36,928 bases of DNA from Paracoccaceae bacterium (lineage in GTDB: Bacteria > Pseudomonadota > Alphaproteobacteria > Rhodobacterales > Rhodobacteraceae). The first letter of the stretch is position 1. Each line of letters opens with the position of its first letter. Under the pieces are notes generated by a model. It did not search any database. It had not been told where the DNA came from and saw nothing but the letters and a program-made list of their open reading frames with translations. Below are positions 1 to 6,874 of the stretch, piece after piece. The stretch spans positions 1 to 36,928 of the forward strand of contig JAKVCO010000032.1 of assembly GCA_022448245.1 (NCBI GenBank), read 5' to 3'. Both the position numbers and the translations under genes were made by a program.

Positions 1-94
1 TCTGCAAAATCTGGACTTCACAGGCAGAGCGATTCATCCTCAAACCGATCCACCAGATGCCGGGACTGAACACTTAGATGAGCAAGTGTGTTTT

Positions 95-620
95 CTATAC
101 GGTTTTCAAAACCATGAAGTCCGATACGCTTTGTTTCGTGGATAATTGGGTTTCCCTGTTCGAGCCCACCGTGTGTGCCAAAAGGGTTTTGAGGCCCATG
201 GCCCGCGCGTCAGCCAAACGAGCTTCAACAAGCGCCCGCCCGAGGCCAAGGCCACGCGCCTCGGGCCTCGGGCCTCGGGCCTCACGTAGAGATTCTTCAT
301 CTCACCGGTGTCTGGCGACACCCGCCGCAGGGATCCGGCGCCCAAGAGCTGTCCCACGATAGGTAGAAGTTCCCATCAGGCGGCAAGTACTCCTCAATGA
401 CCTCCCAGAAATGCTAGTTATGCAGTGGTGCGTCCACGTCATAGAGCCCGAGTTCTGTCAGTTTTCCGGCTTGGAGGTGGGCCTGCTCCAAAAGCAGCTC
501 GTTGGCGAGGTGGAACGGCACATCCGCGAGGGAGGTGTAGCGCTCCGGCGTTACCGCAGGATAGGTGGACTTTTCCTTTTCAACGACGCTCCGTTCTGAG
601 CGTTCGACGTCTTCACCCAT
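95..620 (-). pseudogene. GNAT-family N-acetyltransferase, broken
   Basis: Fragments in two minus-strand frames add up to one small GNAT acetyltransferase. The N-terminal part (620 to about 414) ends ELGLYDVDAPLHN and meets an in-frame TAG. The reading continues as HFWEVIEEYLPPDGNFYLSWD, then shifts frame near 350 to GQLLGAGSLRRVSPDTGEM and KNLYVRPEARG. That last stretch is the start of the acetyl-CoA-binding motif A. A second shift inside a 7-base tandem repeat (259-283) separates it from GLGLGRALVEARLADARAMG, the rest of motif A and its helix. After LLAHTV the sequence no longer resembles GNAT, so the C-terminus is also lost. With one stop, two frameshifts and a lost end, this is very likely non-functional. 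The substrate cannot be guessed. LysR lies divergently upstream. Confidence 0.75.
259..283. repeat. 7-base tandem repeat (CCTCGGG) x3.6 inside the GNAT pseudogene
   Basis: Three full copies of CCTCGGG (259-265, 266-272, 273-279) are followed by the partial copy CCTC. The unit is not a multiple of three, so each copy gained or lost shifts the reading frame. On the coding (minus) strand, removing two units joins LYVRPEARG directly to LGLGRALVE and restores a standard GNAT motif A. Adding one unit also restores the frame, with five extra residues. Confidence 0.85.
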
Positions 621-769
621 GCTGGACGCATCCCCGACGCTGAATCAAGTTTTTCTATTAGACTTAGCATACCGAAAAGCTCTTGCGTTCAATCTGGTGC
701 CTCTACAGGTAGCGGCAGATCACGGACGATGCGAGCCAGCGATAATATCAAAACAATAGCTGAACTATC

Positions 770-1651
770 ATGACGCTCGATTGGCGCAACCTGCCACCTC
801 TGACTGCCCTTCGGGCTTTCGACGCCACCGCGCGGCACGGCGGATTTGCGGAGGCGGCGCGATCGCTCAACGTCACCCATGCCGCCGTTGCGCAACAAGT
901 ACGCGGTCTCGAAGCGCATCTGGGTCTCAGCCTTGCCGTTCGCCAAGGGCGCAACGTCGTCTTCACGGATGCAAGCCAACAGCTCGCTCGGACGCTGGGG
1001 GAGAGCTTTCATGGCATCGCCCTCGGCGTCGAGAAGCGCAAAGACGCCAATGCCAACCGCGCGCTACGTGTCACGACGACCCCCTTCCTGACGGAGCGAT
1101 TGATCATGCCGCGCCTCGCGGAGTTCTGGGCGGCTCATCCAGGGGCAGAAATCTCTATCTCGCGCACCCGCACCTATGCCGACATCATTGGAGAGGGCTT
1201 CGACCTCGCCATCAGATCACTCATAGATTTTCAGGTGCGCGGCCAGCCGGGACCGGGGATCGATCGCGAACCGGTGTCGGATTCCACGCTGACTGGCATC
1301 GTCGCCCCAAGCCTGCTCGCCAAAACTGGGCCGGACGTCAAAGATCTTCCCTGGGTGAGGCACGACGTCATGGATCCCAAAGCCGAAATCATGTCCCGCT
1401 GCGGCATCCCGGTAGACACCGTCAAACAAGTGCGGGTGGGCAGTACGAACCTGCTGCTCGAGGCAGTCCGGCAGGGCCTTGGCGCAACCATCTTCAACGA
1501 ACCCATCGCGCGGGACGAGATCAAGGCCAGAGGCATCGTCGAATTGCCCCTGCCGCGCCCCTCGCACATCACCTATCATGCGCTAACGCCGAAGGGCCAA
1601 AAGCACCCGCTTGTGCGCCCCTTCGTGGACTGGGTCCGCTCACTCTTCTGA
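770..1651 (+). CDS. LysR-family transcriptional regulator, GcvA-like
   Basis: A 293-residue protein of normal LysR length. Residues about 8-66 form the winged helix-turn-helix, with the family pattern LRAFDATARHGGFAEAARSLNVTHAAVAQQVRGLE. The rest is the periplasmic-binding-protein-like effector domain, beginning near ALRVTTTPFLTERLIMPRL. The opening LPPLTALRAFDA resembles GcvA and its relatives. Such proteins usually activate or repress a divergent or nearby operon in response to a small metabolite. The divergent neighbour here is the broken GNAT gene, so the original target may be gone or elsewhere. The ATG at 770 is the first in frame with the conserved N-terminus, and no strong Shine-Dalgarno is visible upstream. 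The effector cannot be predicted. Confidence 0.9.
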   Translation: MTLDWRNLPPLTALRAFDATARHGGFAEAARSLNVTHAAVAQQVRGLEAHLGLSLAVRQGRNVVFTDASQQLARTLGESFHGIALGVEKRKDANANRALRVTTTPFLTERLIMPRLAEFWAAHPGAEISISRTRTYADIIGEGFDLAIRSLIDFQVRGQPGPGIDREPVSDSTLTGIVAPSLLAKTGPDVKDLPWVRHDVMDPKAEIMSRCGIPVDTVKQVRVGSTNLLLEAVRQGLGATIFNEPIARDEIKARGIVELPLPRPSHITYHALTPKGQKHPLVRPFVDWVRSLF

Positions 1652-1664
1652 GGCCGTTTCATCC

Positions 1665-1693
1665 TTGCGCGATTGGCCAACGCGGCCTATACG
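1665..1693 (+). promoter_or_regulatory. Predicted sigma-70-type promoter for rplS-rpmE
   Basis: TTGCGC at 1665-1670, a 17-base spacer and TATACG at 1688-1693, about 120 bases before the rplS start. The same layout, with an identical -10 box, precedes rplO on the other strand (36636-36664). This is motif reading only; no transcription start is known from the sequence. Confidence 0.5.
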
Positions 1694-1811
1694 CCCAGCA
1701 TCACGGCCCTGAGGTGACTCGGGGCTTTGATCGTTTGTGGGGACGTGCCCTGCAGCAAACAAAAAATCATCCGCGGGCAAACCGCGTCGTCACAATGAAA
1801 GGAGAGGCCAT

Positions 1812-2186
1812 ATGGACCTCATCGCACAGCTCGAGGCCGAACAGGTCGCAGAGCTCGGAAAAGACATCCCGGACTTCAAAGCCGGTGACACCGTCCGAGT
1901 CGGTTACAAAGTGACCGAAGGCACCCGTTCCCGCGTTCAGAACTACGAAGGCGTCTGCATCGCGCGCAAGAACGGCGAAGGCATCGCCGGATCGTTCACC
2001 GTCCGCAAGATCAGCTTTGGTGAAGGCGTCGAGCGCGTTTTCCCTCTGCATTCCACCAACATCGAGAGCATCACCGTCGTGCGCCGTGGCCGCGTCCGTC
2101 GTGCCAAGCTCTACTACCTGCGTTCGCGCCGCGGTAAGTCCGCGCGTATCGCAGAAGACACCAACTACAAGCCGAAGAAAGGGTAA
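1812..2186 (+). CDS. rplS: 50S ribosomal protein L19
   Basis: A 124-residue L19, a large-subunit protein at the 30S-50S interface. Family signatures are clear: the N-terminal helix [12 protein letters not shown], the central [16 protein letters not shown] and [14 protein letters not shown], then [21 protein letters not shown] and the basic C-terminus [23 protein letters not shown]. The ATG at 1812 is chosen over longer in-frame options because the L19 family starts at MDLI and AAAGGAGAGG lies just upstream. rpmE follows five bases after the stop, so the two form one transcript ending at the terminator at 2439-2470. Confidence 0.97.
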   Translation: MDLIAQLEAEQVAELGKDIPDFKAGDTVRVGYKVTEGTRSRVQNYEGVCIARKNGEGIAGSFTVRKISFGEGVERVFPLHSTNIESITVVRRGRVRRAKLYYLRSRRGKSARIAEDTNYKPKKG

Positions 2187-2191
2187 GTCTG

Positions 2192-2413
2192 ATGAAAAAA
2201 GATACCCATCCCGACTACCACTTCATCGACGTTAAGATGACGAACGGCGACATCGTTAAGATGCGCTCCACCTACGGCAGCGAAGGTGACCAGATCGCCC
2301 TCGATATCGACCCCACCGTGCACCCTGCATGGACGGGCGGTAACACGCGCCTGATGGACACCGGCGGTCGCGTCTCTAAGTTCAAGAAAAAGTACGAGGG
2401 CCTCGGCTTCTAA
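2192..2413 (+). CDS. rpmE: 50S ribosomal protein L31, cysteine-less form
   Basis: A 73-residue L31 beginning [20 protein letters not shown], with the family segments [13 protein letters not shown] and [16 protein letters not shown]. The zinc-binding cysteines of the C+ type are absent; there is no cysteine in the protein at all, so this is the zinc-independent C- form. In bacteria that keep both forms, the C- form is often the zinc-starvation paralogue. In Rhodobacteraceae this type is the usual housekeeping copy as far as I recall. It follows rplS by five bases, in the same operon. Confidence 0.95.
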   Translation: MKKDTHPDYHFIDVKMTNGDIVKMRSTYGSEGDQIALDIDPTVHPAWTGGNTRLMDTGGRVSKFKKKYEGLGF

Positions 2414-2438
2414 GAAGCCCACCCCTTCAGAGACTTGC

Positions 2439-2470
2439 AAAAGGGCGGCCACATGGTCGCCCTTTTCTTT
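2439..2470 (+). terminator. Rho-independent terminator of rplS-rpmE
   Basis: AAAAGGGCG (2439-2447) pairs perfectly with CGCCCTTTT (2458-2466) across a 10-base loop, and the run of T continues after it. It lies 25 bases past the rpmE stop. Confidence 0.85.
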
Positions 2471-2551
2471 TGGTTAACCTCCGCAAAACGCCCAGCGGCT
2501 GCTCCATATCGGCCTCATTTCGCGACCAAAGTGTTTCCAGGCAGCAAACAA

Positions 2552-2861
2552 ATGGAGCGCGAAACGCCCTTCAAGAAAGTCTCTATCGCAGCCCTCGTGG
2601 CTCTCTTCGTGGCCGGGTCTCCGTCCGCATCCGCACAAAGCTGTGGGCGAACTGATCTATCTCGAGGACGGCACGATGCTGATCGTCAGCGAGCAGGGCG
2701 TCTTTGCAACGCACCCCGACCTCGCAGCCGAGCTTGCAGCGGTCAACGCAACGTTCGTGCGCTTCGAGCCTACGCCGACGTTCGTGACGCGCGACGCCGT
2801 CGCGTTCTTCGACAACGAAGGCAAGATCGCAGCACCTACCCTGCACGGCGCATACCGCTAA
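2552..2861 (+). pseudogene. Small exported protein gene with one frameshift
   Basis: The ATG at 2552 opens MERETPFKKVSIAALVALF, a typical Sec signal peptide ending ...SPSASAQS. At about 2642-2648 the frame shifts by one base. The continuing frame (from 2643) reads GELIYLEDGTMLIVSEQG and ends at 2861 with DNEGKIAAPTLHGAYR. Joined, the product would be about 102 residues, of which about 72 would be mature periplasmic protein with no family I recognise. Without repair the signal peptide leads into an arginine-rich nonsense frame. It could be a real mutation, a sequencing error, or two unrelated ORFs; the clean join of a signal peptide to an acidic mature domain favours one gene. Confidence 0.55.
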
Positions 2862-2871
2862 GATATTCGCG

Positions 2872-3555
2872 CTAGCCCTCGCTCTGCAGGGCTGTCGCGC
2901 AAAAGCCAATGAAGTTGGCTGACGCCAAGGCGAGATGTGTCGCACGATCGACCACATCTCCGCTGGTCCAAGCCGACTTCAGCGCGTTCTGTACCACCAC
3001 AAAGTTCTTCAGTTTGATGTAATCGGCGTGAACGTGGCCCGCATGGGCCTCGCACCCTTTCGCATGCGCGTGAGCGACGAGGCGCGATCCAGGTCAAGGT
3101 CGTGCAGTGCGAGGCTATCGAGCATCTGCTGGAACCGCTTTGAGTTCTCAAGAATGCGGTCCTGGATGAGCCCCAGCTTAGCTGTTGGGAACTGATAGAA
3201 CCCGGTCACCATAAAGCCACCCGTGGCATCGAGGTGCAGGTGGAGAATGCCCGCACCCTCCTCCTTCACGCCTGACGGCGAAAGCAGCCCGGACAGGTTG
3301 TGTTTTGTAGAGGCTCTTGTCCTTTGAAAAGCGCACGTCTCGGTTTTGTCGGAACATCGTGCGTTTCGAGCCAATCAGCGGCGCAATGGACCCTTCTAAG
3401 CGCTCTGTGATGGCCTCCAGCATCTGAGCGAAAGGAACCCGAAGCTCGGCCTCGAATTCGGGCCTATTGGCGTCATACCAGGCCTTCTCGTTGTTAGCTG
3501 CGAGCGCGTCCAACAACTCAAACGCGCGCGGGTCGAATGCAATGAATTCGGTCAT
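2872..3555 (-). pseudogene. DUF2461 / TIGR02453 family protein, two frameshifts
   Basis: The ATG at 3555 starts MTEFIAFDPRAFELLDALA, and the first part carries the family hallmark FRQNRDVRFSKDKSLYKT. At about 3303-3309 a one-base indel moves the reading to HNLSGLLSPSGVKEEGAG and LHLHLDATGGFMVTGFYQF. A second shift near 3062 leads to HADYIKLKNFVVVQNALKS and the C-terminus ending FCATALQSEG at 2874. The three pieces together give about 228 codons, the normal size of this family, whose biochemical role is unknown. No frame covers more than half the protein. Either the gene is dead or the sequence carries indel errors here. Confidence 0.75.
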
Positions 3556-3735
3556 GGCAAGCTCCTCCCCGACGGGAACTGGAGTGAACGGTGCATATGT
3601 CACGCAAGAACCACGTGCCCCAAGGTCATCGAGGAATAAAGCTCATGAATTGGCAGCCTCGGGTCGAAGGGCGCTGTTCAAAGCACCAACCACAACATAT
3701 TGTGCCCGAAACACGCAGAATAAGGGTAGCGACCC

Positions 3736-4545
3736 ATGGCGCACATCATTGTGGTCGGCAACGAAAAGGGCGGTTCGGGCAAGTCCACGACCTCCATGCA
3801 CCTTGCAACAGCTCTTGTCAGAATGGGCTATCGCGTCGGCGCGCTAGACCTCGACCTGCGTCAGCGCAGCCTTGGTCGCTACACGGAAAACCGGCGCGCC
3901 TTTGCTCAGCGCGAAGGCTTCGAGCTGCCAACACCGAACTACACGGACCTTCCTGAGATCGACGCATCGCAGCTGCGCGAAGGCGAGAACATCTTCGATC
4001 ACCGGCTGTCAGCTGCAGTGGCGACCCTGGAAGAAGGAAGCGACTTCATCCTGATCGATTGCCCGGGCTCGCACACGCGTCTGAGCCAGGTCGCGCATTC
4101 GCTCGCTGACACGCTGGTGACCCCGCTCAACGACAGCTTCGTGGATTTTGACCTGCTCGCGAAGGTCGACAGCGATGGGCAGAACATCCTTGGGCCCTCG
4201 GTCTATTCTGAGATGGTCTGGCACGCGCGCCAGCTGCGCGCTCAGGCCGGTCTGGACCCGATCGATTGGATCGTGGTGCGCAACCGTCTCGGCGCCCAGC
4301 AGATGCTCAACAAGCAAAAGATGGGCAACGCCCTCGACAAGCTCGCGCGGCGCATTGGCTTCCGCCATGTCCCCGGCTTCTCGGAACGGGTGATCTTTCG
4401 TGAGCTCTTCCCGCGGGGTCTCACGCTGCTGGATCTGAGAGATATCGGCGTCACGCGCATGAACATCTCGAATGTTGCTGCACGGCAGGAACTGCGAGAG
4501 CTCATGAAAGCGCTCAACCTGCCGGGCGTAACGGTCGACTTTTAG
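3736..4545 (+). CDS. mipZ: MipZ, division-plane positioning ATPase
   Basis: A 269-residue ParA/MinD-type P-loop ATPase. The deviant Walker A is near the start (NEKGGSGKSTT, residues 9-19). DLDLRQRSLGRY follows at the position of the A' region, and FILIDCPGS is the Walker B. The MipZ branch is marked by the long C-terminal half with SERVIFRELFPRGLTLLDL. In Caulobacter, MipZ binds ParB at the chromosome poles and inhibits FtsZ polymerisation, placing the Z ring at mid-cell; these bacteria lack Min proteins. The start follows the sequence ACCCATGGCGCAC, and no other start gives a complete Walker A. It is convergent with the cold-shock gene, with four bases between stops. Confidence 0.93.
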   Translation: MAHIIVVGNEKGGSGKSTTSMHLATALVRMGYRVGALDLDLRQRSLGRYTENRRAFAQREGFELPTPNYTDLPEIDASQLREGENIFDHRLSAAVATLEEGSDFILIDCPGSHTRLSQVAHSLADTLVTPLNDSFVDFDLLAKVDSDGQNILGPSVYSEMVWHARQLRAQAGLDPIDWIVVRNRLGAQQMLNKQKMGNALDKLARRIGFRHVPGFSERVIFRELFPRGLTLLDLRDIGVTRMNISNVAARQELRELMKALNLPGVTVDF

Positions 4546-4549
4546 CGGC

Positions 4550-5062
4550 CTAGTCCGGCTGCGCGGCCTTCCAGCCTGTCGCGGTCTCCCATGCGAAAAC
4601 CGCCGTGGCGGATGCCCCTTTCGCCCCTCTGGTCAACACAACGCAAACAGCTTCGCCCATCTGCGCATCCAGCAACCCGCCTGCGCGGAGCACATCGACA
4701 TGCACGAAGACATCTTCGCTCGTCCCAAAGACGTTCACGAAGCCATATCCTTTGGACTTGTCGAACCATTTGAGCCGCGCGGCTCTGAGCTCGTCTGAAA
4801 TAGAGGGCTCGGGCGTATGAACCGCCGGATCCGGCGCTTCCTCAACAATCTCGAGTACCTCGCGCGCTTGCAGCCCCCGAGGCGTTTCTTCGTAACTTAA
4901 AGAAACAGTATCACCAACGGTCAACGCCGTACGCCCAAAACTGCGCACGACATTGACGTGAACTAAAATATCCTGCGCGACGCCGTCAGCTATAATGAAG
5001 CCGAAACCCTTTGAAAGATCGAACCATTTTACAACGCCGCGGACGATCTGCTCATCCGTCAT
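4550..5062 (-). CDS. Double cold-shock-domain protein
   Basis: A 170-residue protein with two cold-shock domains. The first (about 7-70) has GVVKWFDLSKGFGFIIADG and DILVHVNVVRSFG. The second (about 93-160) has ARLKWFDKSKGYGFVNVFG and EDVFVHVDVLRAGG. Both contain RNP1-like (KGFGFI, KGYGFV) and RNP2-like (DILVHV, DVFVHV) motifs for single-stranded nucleic acid binding. An acidic linker joins them. Two-domain CSPs of this length are common in Alphaproteobacteria and act as RNA or DNA chaperones. The gene sits alone between mipZ and tRNA-Arg. Confidence 0.93.
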   Translation of the reverse strand: MTDEQIVRGVVKWFDLSKGFGFIIADGVAQDILVHVNVVRSFGRTALTVGDTVSLSYEETPRGLQAREVLEIVEEAPDPAVHTPEPSISDELRAARLKWFDKSKGYGFVNVFGTSEDVFVHVDVLRAGGLLDAQMGEAVCVVLTRGAKGASATAVFAWETATGWKAAQPD

Positions 5063-5326
5063 TTTGTGGCCTTCGCCTTAGCTTTCCAAGCCACCCACAA
5101 TTTCCTCACCGCCGTCAACGATACCCGCGACTGCCGCAAGGTCAACAAACCGTGAGGGTCAGAAGCGCTCAAACATCCCTCAGAAGCCCAACTTTTTTCG
5201 CAGAATGCTCGCTCTGATTGATAGGTATTGGGTCGCGCTCATCCTTCGCGAGAAGTCGCTTTAGACGCGCTAACTGTGTGCGCTTCAGGCTGTACCTGCA
5301 GATAAGAGTACGAAATCAGGGGTAAG

Positions 5327-5403
5327 TGGCGGACCGAGGAGGATTCGAACCCCCGACCCCTTGATTCGTAGTCAAGTACTCTATCCAGCTGAGCTATCGG
5401 TCC
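5327..5403 (-). tRNA. tRNA-Arg (anticodon ACG)
   Basis: A complete cloverleaf on the minus strand, 77 bases including an encoded CCA (the TGG at 5327-5329 on the plus strand). The acceptor arms GGACCGA and TCGGTCC pair perfectly with a G discriminator. The T arm carries GGTTCGAATCC. The anticodon loop is CTACGAA on a CTTGA/TCAAG stem, giving ACG for arginine, normally read as ICG after deamination by TadA. Base 32 is C, the base thiolated by TtcA in this tRNA in E. coli. The 5' end lies 19 bases after the stop of the sensor kinase gene on the same strand. Confidence 0.97.
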
Positions 5404-5422
5404 GTGGAGCCGCGAAATACGC

Positions 5423-6859
5423 CTAGCTTCCGGCCTTGGCAACCCCAATATTGCTCGTTTCGGTCAAGACAGGAGCAATAGATGTCGCAATCTCGGATTT
5501 GGGCAGAGAGATTGCGAAAACGGTGCCTTCGGGGCCCGTGCTCTCGAGGGTGAGTTCGCCGCCATGACCGCGAATAAGCTCAGCCGCGATGGCGAGGCCG
5601 AGGCCGGATCCGCCCGCGCGGGCGCCCCCTTCAAACGGCTTGAAGAGCTTTTCTTGCGCCTTGGAGGGCAGCCCGGGGCCGTCGTCCGCAATACGGATCC
5701 ACCAATTGTCGGCGTCTTCGCTGGCGCAGACGGTGATCACGCCCGCCCGGTGCGCAGCCTGCAAGGCTTGGCGGGCATTGCGAGTGAGGTTGCCCACCAC
5801 GCGGTAAAGCTGTTCTGGATCCACCCGCACGACCATGTCGTCGGGCACATCATGCGTCAGCTGCACGTCGCCCTGCGCGGCGAGCTGTTCGCTCTCAACC
5901 AGATCACTGATCAGCGGTGCGAGCTCGATCCGGTCGAGCTTAGGCGGTGCCTCGTCAGCCTTACCGAAGGTCAGTGTCGCCTCGCAGAGGTTCACCGCCC
6001 GGGAGATTGATTTCACGAGCTTGGGCGCGAGGCGTTTGACCAGCGGATCCTCTGAGGTCTCGATCCGGTCCGTGAAGAGCTGTGCTGACGTCAGAATGTT
6101 CCTAAGGTCGTGGTTCACCTTCGCAACCGCTGCGCCCAGCTGGGCCAAGCGTTCTTTCTGCTTAAGCGAGCTCGTAAGGTCGGTTTGCAGCGACAGAAGG
6201 GCATCTTCTGCCTGGCGCAGCTCCTTCACCCCTGCCCCAGGTTCAATAATGTTGCGCGCGTCTTCTGGCGCGCGGGAATAGCGCTTCATGGCTTGCACCA
6301 CGTGCTGGATCGGCGTCACCAGAAGCCTTTGCACCGCGAAGAAGAGCAAAACAGCAGTGAAGATCGAGATTGCCGCCGACAGCGCAAGGATGGTCAAACC
6401 GTAGTCGATCATCGCGCGGCGCAGTTCCATCGTGCCGAGTGTGATCTCGATCAGGAGGCCTGCTTCCTGTGTCGGATTGCCGATCACACGAATGACCCGG
6501 TCCTGCGTGTCGAAAAGGCAGTCAAACGCATCGCGGATCAGCTCAAACGCCGTCGGGTCGCGAAGGTCGTATGTTGCGTGGATCGGCTGAATCACCGGCG
6601 AAGACAACACCAGCTGGCGTGCCTCGTCCCGGCGCAGGACGACGTTATAGACGCCCGCGTTCGCGAGAAGCTCGTCCTCGAGGTTGGGCGTGATCGTATC
6701 TTCGGCCAGCAGAACGAGAGACGCGATCTGCGATCTCTCGATCCGCTGAAGAAGAAAATCCTCGCGGAAACGCGCGATGGAGGGGACGAAGATGAACACC
6801 TCCGCCAGCATCACGAAGATGATGGTCAGGATCAGGAAGCGTCCCGAAAGGGTATTCAC
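5423..6859 (-). CDS. Membrane sensor histidine kinase
   Basis: A 478-residue kinase. TM1 is at about 8-27, followed by a periplasmic sensor region (about 28-153) and TM2 (about 155-178). A HAMP-like linker leads to the dimerisation helix with the phospho-acceptor His in KVNHDLRNILTSAQL (His250). The ATP-binding domain shows N (GNLTRNARQAL), G1 (ADDGPGLP) and G2 (GGSGLGLAIA) boxes. The His box is of the HDLRN type. No response regulator lies in the window, so it is an orphan kinase. It follows the flavoprotein gene by 15 bases on the same strand, which suggests one operon and possibly a redox or envelope signal. The periplasmic domain has one Cys (FDCLFD). tRNA-Arg lies directly downstream. 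Confidence 0.9.
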   Translation of the reverse strand: MNTLSGRFLILTIIFVMLAEVFIFVPSIARFREDFLLQRIERSQIASLVLLAEDTITPNLEDELLANAGVYNVVLRRDEARQLVLSSPVIQPIHATYDLRDPTAFELIRDAFDCLFDTQDRVIRVIGNPTQEAGLLIEITLGTMELRRAMIDYGLTILALSAAISIFTAVLLFFAVQRLLVTPIQHVVQAMKRYSRAPEDARNIIEPGAGVKELRQAEDALLSLQTDLTSSLKQKERLAQLGAAVAKVNHDLRNILTSAQLFTDRIETSEDPLVKRLAPKLVKSISRAVNLCEATLTFGKADEAPPKLDRIELAPLISDLVESEQLAAQGDVQLTHDVPDDMVVRVDPEQLYRVVGNLTRNARQALQAAHRAGVITVCASEDADNWWIRIADDGPGLPSKAQEKLFKPFEGGARAGGSGLGLAIAAELIRGHGGELTLESTGPEGTVFAISLPKSEIATSIAPVLTETSNIGVAKAGS

Positions 6860-6874
6860 CGGACTTATCCTCTC

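Noticed and set aside
259..283. CRISPR-like or REP repeat
   Set aside because: It is a simple 7-base tandem repeat with no spacers and a single location.
78..362. Arg/Ser-rich plus-strand ORF of 94 codons
   Set aside because: It is the opposite strand of the GNAT pseudogene and its arginine-rich stretch comes from the tandem repeat.
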